A stretch of 64,000 bases of DNA, from NCBI RefSeq assembly GCF_040054535.1, contig NC_090796.1:17562501-17626500 (forward strand). The letters are read 5' to 3'. The DNA comes from Antennarius striatus. Its lineage: Eukaryota > Chordata > Actinopteri > Lophiiformes > Antennariidae. This document shows, one piece after another, positions 48,943 to 57,536 of the stretch (position 1 is its first letter; each line of letters opens with the position of its first letter). The notes below the pieces were generated by a model that made no database searches, was not told where the DNA came from, and was given only the letters and a program-made list of their open reading frames with translations. The position numbers and the translations under genes are program-made.

Positions 48943-49701
48943 TCATGTCTCCTCCACCACCTTCTTGAGGACGTCCACGATGTCCTCTCCGCTGACCCAC
49001 GGGACAACGTTTGCCTTGACTTTGGGTGCCTGGGCCTGCAGCAGCCGATGCATGGGGAAATCCCTCCTGGGGAAGGCCGTGTCCCGGGGCCCCAGAGCCA
49101 GGGACGGACAAACATCGTTGGCCCCGTCGCCAACGTAGAACACCCTGTGGAAGGGCGCGCCGCCACGCTCCTTCTGCTGGCCCGCCACGTACTCCAGCAG
49201 GATCGCCTGTTTGCACATGTTGTCAGGGCAACCGGAGCACGAGTGGGAGTGGAAGGGGAGCAGCACTAGCCGCCCAAAGGCGTCGAAGCTTGCCGGGTTT
49301 GTAAAAATCTTCTGGAAGAGGTGACGCACGCCGGCGTGTTCCAACCACGTGTGGATGAAGTACATGTTAGCGTCGGACACCACCACCACCTCGAAGTCCT
49401 GCTGGTGGCTCTGCAGGAACTCCAGGAGGTTCAGGAGACCGGGCGCCGGCGGGATCTTCTCCACCGCCGAGCGGATGGAGTCCTCGGACACGCCCTGTTC
49501 CGCCATGTAGACCATGACCTTCTGCATGTGCTCGTTGTAGTGCCCCTCCCTGTAGCTGTTCTTCAGCCAATCGGGTAGCCGCTGGCTCGGCAGCGCTCGC
49601 ACCACGGCGTCGTCGCTGCTCTCGTTGATGATGGTCTCGTCAAAGTCGAACACCACCAGAAAGCGCTGCGTCACTGCAGGGCTCCTTTTTGATGATGTCA
49701 T
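48943..49701 (-). CDS. phospho1: PHOSPHO1-type HAD phosphatase
   Basis: Member of the PHOSPHO1/PHOSPHO2 family of haloacid dehalogenase phosphatases. PHOSPHO1 releases phosphate from phosphoethanolamine and phosphocholine and supports skeletal mineralisation. A single coding exon gives 252 residues (human PHOSPHO1 267). Motif I is Asp19-x-Asp21 in FDFDET; motif II is VVSDAN (109-112); the Cys-rich HSHSCSGCPDNMCK (151-164) and motif IV GDGAND (191-196) are all intact. The C-terminal TAFPRRDFPMHRLL fits PHOSPHO1. FTNPASFD and the FIHTWLE region look closer to PHOSPHO2, so a divergent paralog is possible. An upstream acceptor at 49,734 (TTCTTTTAG) implies a noncoding first exon. The family call is firm; the exact orthology is less so. 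Confidence 0.88.
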   Translation of the reverse strand: MTSSKRSPAVTQRFLVVFDFDETIINESSDDAVVRALPSQRLPDWLKNSYREGHYNEHMQKVMVYMAEQGVSEDSIRSAVEKIPPAPGLLNLLEFLQSHQQDFEVVVVSDANMYFIHTWLEHAGVRHLFQKIFTNPASFDAFGRLVLLPFHSHSCSGCPDNMCKQAILLEYVAGQQKERGGAPFHRVFYVGDGANDVCPSLALGPRDTAFPRRDFPMHRLLQAQAPKVKANVVPWVSGEDIVDVLKKVVEET

Positions 49702-49734
49702 GGTTAGTGTGGTGTGATGGTGACTGGTCCCGCT

Positions 49735-49995
49735 CTAAAAGAAGGGAGGAGAAATGATTACTCTTCATTGTTGATGCTGCGTTTCCATGGGAACGTCATG
49801 TGAAACATGAATAAACAAAATAATGTTTTATACCAAACATGTCAAAGTTATTAAATGTGAGAAATGATCAACGCTGTAATGTAGACGAGATTTGGTTGGC
49901 TCAGGTCCGTGTCAGGTGTCATCGGGTCCGTCTCAGGTGAGATTGACTCGGTCTCAGGTGAGATCAGGTCCGTCTCAGATGAGATTGGGTCCACA
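49735..49995. other. 5' intron of the phosphatase gene, leading into a minisatellite
   Basis: Starts with degenerate GGTCCGTCTCAGGTGAGAT repeats at 49,903-49,990. No exon was located. Confidence 0.45.
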
Positions 49996-50666
49996 GACCT
50001 TGGAGGTGTGTCTGGACACCTTGGAGGTGTGTGTGGACACCTTGGAGGTGTGTGTGGACACCTTGGAGGTGTGTGTGGACACCTTGGAGGTGTGTGTGGA
50101 CACCTTGGAGGTGTGTGTGGACACCTTGGAGGTGTATCTGGACACCTTGGAGGTGTGTGTGGACACCTTGGAGGTGTGTGTGGACACCTTGGAGGTGTGT
50201 GTGGACACCTTGGAGGTGTGTGTGGACACCTTGGAGGTGTATCTGGACACCTTGGAGGTGTGTGTGGACACCTTGGAGGTGTGTGTGGACACCTTGGAGG
50301 TGTGTGTGGACACCTTGGAGGTGTATCTGGACACCTTGGAGGTGTGTGTGGACACCTTGGAGGTGTGTGTGGACACCTTGGAGGTGTGTCTGGACACCTT
50401 GGAGGTGTATCTGGACACCTTGGAGGTGTGTGTGGACACCTTGGAGGTGTGTGTGGACACCTTGGAGGTGTGTGTGGACACCTTGGAGGTGTGTGTGGAC
50501 ACCTTGGAGGTGTATCTGGACACCTTGGAGGTGTGTGTGGACACCTTGGAGGTGTGTCTGGACACCTTGGAGGTGTGTGTGGACACCTTGGAGGTGTGTG
50601 TGGACACCTTGGAGGTGTGTGTGGACACCTTGGAGGTGTGTGTGGACACCTTGGGGGTGTGTCTGG
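49996..50666. repeat. 21-bp minisatellite
   Basis: About 31 copies of GGACACCTTGGAGGTGTGTGT, with GTATCT and GTGTCT variants scattered along it. All three plus frames and one minus frame are open because the unit is 21 bp and stop-free. Each unit carries the small palindrome CACCT-TGG-AGGTG. Confidence 0.96.
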
Positions 50667-51455
50667 ATGTGGTTAATCGTCTCGGGGGAGTCTGAACCAT
50701 GTTTCCCGACACGGCGTGATACTATCCAGCGACGCTCGCCACCTTTAAAGGCGGTGACGTCTCAGGGGCCGAATTACAACCACCTGAATAACACTCTGAA
50801 ACCGCTGGACTTCAGATCCCTCCACCTGAGACTCCTATCAGAACCTGTTCACCTGTGGAACGGACCAATCAGGTGATCGTTCATATCTCTACAATCAGAA
50901 TAAAGAGCAAAGCAGCCGGAGGTGAACGCCACATTTCCTGTCTGTGTTCAGAAGACGTCCTCTTCACCTTCAGGTGATCCCGTGTCACAGCTGGGGGTGT
51001 TAGCTGGAGGCAGTGATACCGATCAATCAGTGAACAGAGAGGCGTTTGTGGTCCCGGGACACTTCAGCGCCGCTGGCGTGTCGTCTTTCCTCCTCTTATG
51101 GAGAAGGTATGCTAGCAGCCTCCTCAGGTTACCTCATCCGATGACAGCGAGGCCTTTGCTGTCGGCTGAGGGCCAGGAGATCTGGAGGCTTTAAACATCG
51201 AGCAGCGTTTTGAAGGAATGAAGGAATGACGTTTGGAAAGGAGCCTGCTCCTGATTGGATCGGGTCCTGTCGCATGAAGGTTCTATAGACCTGCTGGGTA
51301 ACGCTGGGGCTTTAGATCCGGTCCTGTGTATCACCTGAAATGGATGGATGAGCCGTCTAAAGTCTACAGCTTCATTCACGGCTTCTGAACGGTCTCTCAA
51401 CCAATCAGAGCTCAACTCTGTTCCATTTAAACCCAGGTGTGTCTCACCTGGAGGA
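50667..51455. other. Spacer between minisatellites
   Basis: No gene or repeat recognised. Confidence 0.5.
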
Positions 51456-51985
51456 GGAGGAAACAGTCCAGGTTCACGCAGTGAAACAGTCCAGGTTCAC
51501 GCAGTGAAACAGTCCAGGTTCACGCAGTGAAACAGTCCAGGTTCACGCAGTGAAACAGTCCAGGTTCACGCAGTGAAACAGTCCAGGTTCACGCAGTGAA
51601 ACAGTCCAGGTTCACGCAGTGAAACAGTCCAGGTTCACGCAGTGAAACAGTCCAGGTTCACACAGTGAAACAGTCCAGGTTCACGCAGTGAAACAGTCCA
51701 GGTTCACACAGTGAAACAGTCCAGGTTCACGCAGTGAAACAGTCCAGGTTCACACAGTGAAACAGTCCAGGTTCACGCAGTGAAACAGTCCAGGTCCACG
51801 CAGTGAAACAGTCCAGGTTCACACAGTGAAACAGTCCAGGTTCACACAGTGAAACAGTCCAGGTCCACGCAGTGAAACAGTCCAGGTTCACACAGTGAAA
51901 CAGTCCAGGTTCACACGGTGAAACAGTCCAGGTTCACACAGTGAAACAGTCCAGGTTCACGCAGTGAAACAGTCCAGGTCTACCC
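51456..51985. repeat. 23-bp minisatellite
   Basis: About 22 copies of GTGAAACAGTCCAGGTTCAC plus GCA. The first part is homogeneous (CACGCAG); from 51,661 CACGCAG and CACACAG units alternate, with some GGTCCACG. Confidence 0.96.
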
Positions 51986-52092
51986 CCACATCAGAGCTCT
52001 GATTTCTCTCCGTCAGGCTAAGATTCCTCAGGAACTCTGCCAGGAGCTGCAGCATCATAGCTGCTAAAGGGTCTCCAGGAAGAACAAGAGAC

Positions 52093-52524
52093 GCTGTAGG
52101 GAACACGTTCTCTTATGTAGGGAACACGTTCTCTTATGTAGGGAACAAGTTCTGTTCTGTAGGGAACACATTTTCTTATGTAGGGAACACGTTCTGTTCT
52201 GTGTGGAACATGTTCTCTTATGTAGGGAACACGTTCTGTTCTGTAGGGAACATGTTCTGTTCTGTAGAGAACATGTTCTGTTCTGTAGGGAACACGTTCT
52301 CTTATGTAGAGAACATGTTCTGTTCGGTAGAGAACATGTTCTGTTCTGTAGAAAACATGTTCTGTTCTGTAGAGAACATGTTTTGTTCTGTAGGGAACAC
52401 GTTCTCCTCTGTAGGGAACACGTTCTCCTCTGTAGGGAACACGTTCTCCTCTGTAGGGAACACGTTCTCCTCTGTAGGGAACATGTTCTCCTCTGTAGGG
52501 AACCCTACAGAGGAGAACATGTTC
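52093..52524. repeat. 21-bp minisatellite capped by a perfect hairpin
   Basis: About 20 copies of TAGGGAACACGTTCTCTTAT plus G, changing to a CTCCTCTG form on the right. The last unit, 52,479-52,500, is followed after AA by its exact reverse complement at 52,503-52,524 (22-bp arms). Confidence 0.96.
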
Positions 52525-52639
52525 TACATGCTGCTGACTTAGAGGTCATTCATTCCAAACATCTCACCTACAGGACGGAAGTGATTCTATGATTTAATTA
52601 TTGATCGCCTACATTTGACCGGCTCTGATGTATTTCTAT

Positions 52640-53060
52640 TAAATACATCCCATAATGTCGGACGGACCGGCTGAGAGCCGCCGGTCGTCCTGCGGGACTC
52701 TGAGCCTCTTTATTATTAATAGGTCACATTCACGCACTAAGCGCTCTAATTTTAACCGAGCAGCTATTCCGGTGTGACTCCACTCTGCGTCCCGGTGGGT
52801 CCCGGCTGCACCGACCGGAGCCCGACAACCGCACCAGCGGAGAGAATGAGGAGACCAGGCCTACCGGGGGCGCCTCGCAGGCGGGGACGGTCGGAGAGGT
52901 GCCCGGCTCCGGCGACCGCATCCCAGAGACGCCGCAGGATTTGTGAACGGAGACTCCCGGACAGAGGGTATTCCCGTTAAAACCCGCGGGTCAAGCCACA
53001 CAGCGGCAGCACACAACTTCCGTACAGACCTTTCAAAGTAAAAGCTCCAAGGTAATGCCT
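52640..53060. promoter_or_regulatory. CpG-rich island, candidate promoter or first exon
   Basis: GC- and CpG-rich against AT-rich surroundings. A plus-strand donor-like AAG-GTAATG is at 53,050. It might be the noncoding first exon and promoter of the phosphatase gene on the minus strand, or a plus-strand transcript; the direction is unresolved. Confidence 0.4.
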
Positions 53061-53755
53061 TTACATTAGAACTCAGCATCATTGAATGTAATCTATATGT
53101 TGTGATCAAAACTTTTCCTGTGGTGGACAGAACATGAACAAAGGTCATGCAATCTGACAGTCAAGGTCATCCTCATCACGGAGAAGCAAAGGTAACTCTA
53201 AGCGTGACGTCACCAACGACCCCGAGTCGAAAAACAATTTTTAATTAATTTAATTTTTAATTGTTTTTAATTTTATATACCGTTATAATCCCCGAAGGAA
53301 AATTAAGAACGCACACTCTAGTAATTTGAACATCCCGACTAGTAAATGCTCTAATTCTATTCCATTAAACACTTTATTATCGAAACAACTTGACTTAGAG
53401 TAACTTCAGAGTCTTTGCTTCCTGAATAATAAAAAGATTTAGTCAAAAGTGGAAGAGAACCTTAAATGATGTTGTTTCCAGCTCGTCAGTGTTTATTGGA
53501 TCTGAATCCTAGCAGTCAGCTGTCCTGGAACATGTTCTGATCCAGACTGTGTTTACACCTGGAGAACTTCATGTCTGGTCCCTCTGGAGGCCTGAACGCA
53601 GCAGCAGTCACATGACCCTGTATGAACATAGTGTATGTCAAAGCTGCTTATCGCATGTACAGATATACAGAATGTGAGAACTGACCTCAGACAACTGTTC
53701 TAAAAACACTTGAAGAATTCAGGAAGTGTTAAACTAAAAATAGATGTTTCTGCAG
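53061..53755. other. AT-rich spacer
   Basis: No feature recognised. Confidence 0.5.
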
Positions 53756-54120
53756 AGTCAGCTGCTCCTCCTATCTGAGGGTGAAGCAGAGGTTCTCCTA
53801 TCGAGGAGCGGAGCTGCTCTGCTGATAAGACTCAGATCGGCCCCCCAGCTTCAACTAACACCACCCATCTCACTGCAGTCGTATCTGTTGTGATCATGTA
53901 TATCAATACATGATCTATCTAGAATATATTTATTGTAGTCTCCACCTGTTTGAATGAATCATTAAATTCAATCATTAAATCAAGTCTTATTTAAGCAATT
54001 TATAAGTTCATTTAAGACGTATCAAAGTTAAATGGTATAATTTTAGCTGTGAAGTATTTAGTCCCTTAATTATTGATGTGTAGACCTCAATAACTTCAAT
54101 TGTATTGTATTTTTTGTGAA
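53756..54120 (-). repeat. Dispersed repeat copy B, inverted
   Basis: Inverted relative to 35,160-35,475. The block TCTGAGGGTGAAGCAGAGG and the following GGAGCGGAGC are shared, as is the adjoining AATATATTTATTGTAGTCTCC. Confidence 0.85.
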
Positions 54121-54276
54121 CTTCCGTGTTTTGTAAGACTATTTGTATTGTTCTCTCATTTTGCTGTTGTAGTGACTCTTGTGTCGAGCGCCCTCCAGAA
54201 GCCAGTGATATTCACTACAGCAAAGAAATAACCTCGAGTTACTGGTCGATTACAACTGTAATGTTTGTAACTTTCA

Positions 54277-54410
54277 TTCATTCATTTTCTTCAGCCGTTC
54301 CCGCCGCAGCGGGAGCTGGAGCCTATCCCAGCTGGCAAAAGGCGTGAGGCGGGGGTAACTCCGGGCACGACGCCAGTGCGGAATGGAGCCACAAACAAAC
54401 ACTACAAAAG
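54277..54410 (+). repeat. Fish dispersed repeat end (CCGCAGCGGG type)
   Basis: TTCATTCATTTTCTTCAGCC followed by GGAGCCTATCCCAGCTGGCA and GGCGTGAGGCGGG. This is a widespread fish repeat terminus; I cannot assign its class. A second copy is at 55,018-55,125. Confidence 0.75.
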
Positions 54411-54419
54411 CTAAATGAA

Positions 54420-54640
54420 AGGACAATATAGATATTCTTTATGGAACTTTAAGTGACAACATGGAGAAAGAAAGAAAAAGAAAAAAAATTTAAATTAAAA
54501 AAAAATTAAGGGTCAAAATGCTTTACACCTAAAATCACACTGTTTACCTTTGATAAGTCTTAAATCAACTCATAAATCTTTTAAATAAATTGATTTAATG
54601 ATTTAATTGAATGTTGAACTCCTCAGTAACGTGTTTTCTG
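54420..54640 (+). repeat. Dispersed repeat copy C
   Basis: Matches 34,965-35,180 (CTTTATGGAAC..., TTTACACCTAAAATCACA, AACTCATAAATC). Confidence 0.75.
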
Positions 54641-54679
54641 TCGAAAATCATTCACTTTTCCAAGTTTAGAAATGCTCGT

Positions 54680-54990
54680 GTGAAGAAATCCCTCTAGTGG
54701 TTAATAACAGTCACTACAACACTTGAATAACAAACGCTCTCTAGTGGTAGTTTACTGTCACTACAACATATAATTAACATTCACCCTCTGTTGGTAAACG
54801 ACCGTCACTACAACATCTGAATAAGGGAGCCTCTACTGGTCGATGACAGTCACTACAACACTTCAATGACAATCGCCCTCTGGTGGTTGATAGCAGTCAC
54901 TACAACACTTCAATGACATTCGCCCTCTGGTGGTACATAACCGTCACTACAACACCTGAATGAGAGCCTCTGGTGGTTCTTAACAGTCAC
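54680..54990 (+). repeat. ~46-bp tandem repeat
   Basis: About seven degenerate units of CCTCTGGTGGTT...ACAGTCACTACAACACTT. Inverted units of the same repeat appear at 55,432-55,579 and 56,163-56,235. Confidence 0.85.
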
Positions 54991-55017
54991 TACAAACGCG
55001 AAATGAAAGGACAATAT

Positions 55018-55125
55018 CAATCCATTTTCTGCCGCTTTATCCGCCGCAGCGGGTCACGGGGGGCTGGAACCTATCCCAGCTGGCATAGGGCGTGAGACGG
55101 GGGACACTCCGGGCACAACGCCTTC
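55018..55125 (+). repeat. Fish dispersed repeat end, second copy
   Basis: CGCCGCAGCGGGTCACGGGG then AACCTATCCCAGCTGGCATA, as at 54,277. Confidence 0.75.
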
Positions 55126-55129
55126 AAAT

Positions 55130-55431
55130 GACAACATGGAAAAGGAAAAAAAAGAAGAGAAATGTTAGTTATTGAGATGAACACATTAAAAACTAAGACA
55201 AAATGATTTACACCTAAAATCACATTGTTTACCTTTGATAAGCCTTAAATCAACTCATAAATCTTTTAGATAAGAATTGATTTAATGATTTAATTGAATG
55301 TTTCATTCAAGGAGATGGAGACTAAAATAAATATATTCTGGATAGATCATGTATCGATATGTGATATGGATCAGAACATACACTGTATATTGAAATCAAC
55401 ATCACACAGAATATAAAGGACCAGACACCAG
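55130..55431 (+). repeat. Dispersed repeat copy D
   Basis: Matches 35,000-35,290, including GGAGACTAAAATAAAT and GGATAGATCAT. Confidence 0.8.
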
Positions 55432-55587
55432 GTGTTGTAGTGACTGTTATTTACCACCAGAGGGCGAATGTTACTGAAAGTGTTGTAGTGACTATCTAAT
55501 ACCATTAGAGGGCGATTGTTGTTGCAATGTTGTAGTAACTGTCATCGACCAGACGAGGCTCCTTATTTAGGTTTTGTAGTGACAGTA
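55432..55587 (-). repeat. Inverted units of the ~46-bp repeat, interrupted by a LINE
   Basis: ACCACCAGAGGGCGAATGTT and GTTGTAGTGACT units are the reverse complement of those at 54.7-54.99 kb. The run resumes at 56,155-56,235 after the LINE insertion. Confidence 0.85.
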
Positions 55588-56154
55588 GGAAAAGAGGTGA
55601 AGAAGCGTGTCCAGGCAGGATGGAACGGGTGGAGGAAAGTGTCAGGTGTGATGTGTGATAGAAGAGTTTCAGCTAAAATGAAAGGAAAGGTGTACAAAAC
55701 TGTGGTGAGACCAGCGATGTTGTTTGGTCTAGAGACAGTGTCCCTGAGGAAAAGACAGGAGACAGAGCTGGAGGTAGCAGAGATGAAGATGCTGAGGTTC
55801 TCTCTGGGAGTGACCAGGATGGATAGGATCAGGAATGAGTCCATCAGAGGGACAGCACATGTTAGAGGTTCTGGAGATAAAGTCAGAGAGGCCAGACTGA
55901 GATGGTTTGGACATGTCCAGAGGAGAGATAGTGAATATATTGGTAGAAGGATGCTGAGTTCTGAACTGCCAGGCAGGAGGCCTAGAGGAAGACCAAAGAG
56001 GAGGTTTATGGATGTAGTGAAGGAGGACATGAAGGTAGTTGGTGTGAGAGAAGAGGATGAGAAGACAGGGTTAGATGGAGGACACTGATTGGCTGTGGAG
56101 ACCCTGAAGGGAAAAGCTGAAAGGAAAAGAAGTCTGTGTAGGTTCTCAGAAGAA
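55588..56154 (+). mobile_element. 5'-truncated RTE-like LINE with target-site duplication
   Basis: The frame KEVKKRVQAGWNGWRKVSG through GGH-stop (56,086-56,088) matches the minus-strand fragment at 41.7-42.0 kb and adds the true C-terminus. The 3' tail ends GAAAGGAAAAGAAG. TGACAGTA flanks it at 55,580-55,587 and 56,155-56,162, the expected duplication. It lacks the catalytic core and cannot move. Confidence 0.88.
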
Positions 56155-56235
56155 TGACAGTAAACTACCACCAGAGGGCGTTTATTATTAAAATGTTGCA
56201 GTGACTGTCATTAACCACTAGAGGGATTTCTTTAC

Positions 56236-57033
56236 ACAAGCATTTCTACACTTAAAAAAGTGAATGATTTTTGACAGAAATCATTTTAATTAGGAGTTTT
56301 GGCTCAGAGATGAAATTATAATAGTGATAAAAGGCTGACCATCATAACAAAATAAAGAAATATAAACTATAAAATCAAGCAGTTTAGTCTGGAGAGACAG
56401 AAATCTGAAGGAAGAGGAAGCAGAGGGATGAAGGACAAAACAACTGAAAGTTAATGTTAAAAAATGTTTAAAATTAAACAATAAAACTGTCAAAAAGGCC
56501 CAGAGCTTCTGGTGGAGCACAGACTGGAGAGACCTCCGATGTGTTTCTTGAATGGAATTCCTCTCACCAGATTGACTAACAGTGAATAAAACAAGAACTA
56601 CACAAGTCATCTGACTCCTCTGGGATGAATTATTTATTCTGTTTGAATTTTATGCAAAATAAATTTGATTTGAATAAAGTTGTAAAATTATCATTGTTCA
56701 TTTGAGGCTACATCTGTAGAAGGACATCATCATCATCATTATTATTTTAGACTTTTAGACAAAAAGGAGCAGAAACTTTTCAGTGGATTTGATTTAAAAA
56801 CAGGATACAAAGTTACAAAAGCCTAGTAATGTAATCTGATTACTTTACTTTCAAACAGACCAGAAGGCAATCAGCAAAATAATTGCATTAAATCTTGTTG
56901 CAACATAATAGTAATGAAATTACACTTCAGCTCTCCACGGACTCACAAACTAAACCCAGTTTAGAAGCTAAAAAAAAAAACGTTTCTACTCACAGAAGAC
57001 GAACGTTTCAGAGTCCAGAGCATCATTCTGCTA
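56236..57033. other. Spacer downstream of vat1
   Basis: 56,370-56,440 is an inverted piece of the dispersed repeat (matches 35,500-35,550). No gene seen. A (TCA)n run is at 56,727-56,740. Confidence 0.55.
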
Positions 57034-57240
57034 AACACCTGAAGAAAACTAGTTTCAAACACCTGAAGAAAACTAGTTTCAAACACCTGAAGAAAACTAG
57101 TTTCAAACACCTGAAGAAAACTAGTTTCAAACACCTGAAGAAAACTAGTTTCAAACACCTGAAGAAAACTAGTTTCAAACACCTGAAGGAGAATTAGACT
57201 CCTTCAGGTGTTTTAAAGGAGTCTAATTCTCCTTCAGGTG
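57034..57240. repeat. 24-bp minisatellite capped by a perfect hairpin
   Basis: About six to seven copies of CACCTGAAGAAAACTAGTTT plus CAAA, ending in 25-bp exact inverted arms at 57,180-57,204 and 57,216-57,240. Its ACTAGT/CACCTGAAGAA core is the reverse complement of the vat1 intron 4 repeat. Confidence 0.95.
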
Positions 57241-57536
57241 TTTCTCAGAACGCTGCTGGACTGGTGAATCTCATTCTGGTTAACATGTTAACTGGATCTG
57301 GTTAACTGGTTCCGTTGACTCACAAACAGTGACTAATACTATGAAGTGTATGACTCATACATAATGGCAGCAATGCATGATGGGAATGATGAGATGAGTG
57401 GTCTCCGTCCATCATGGGTCCCAGCCTCAGAACATGTTGATTCAGTTGGAGTCAGATTACATTTGTTTTCTTGTTTACAAACATGTATTTACACAACAAC
57501 GGTTTCCCGTGACGACCCTGAAGGCATTGCTCCGTC
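57241..57536 (-). other. vat1: vat1 3' UTR region
   Basis: Lies just past the vat1 stop. No further gene. The polyadenylation site is not fixed. Confidence 0.5.

Noticed and set aside
49892-50876. ORFs over 240 codons in several frames (VDTLEVC-type repeats)
   Set aside because: A stop-free 21-bp repeat opens several frames at once; there are no splice signals or conserved domain.
51456-51985. CRISPR-like array
   Set aside because: Units are head-to-tail without unique spacers, in a eukaryotic genome; it is a minisatellite. The same applies to the other arrays here.
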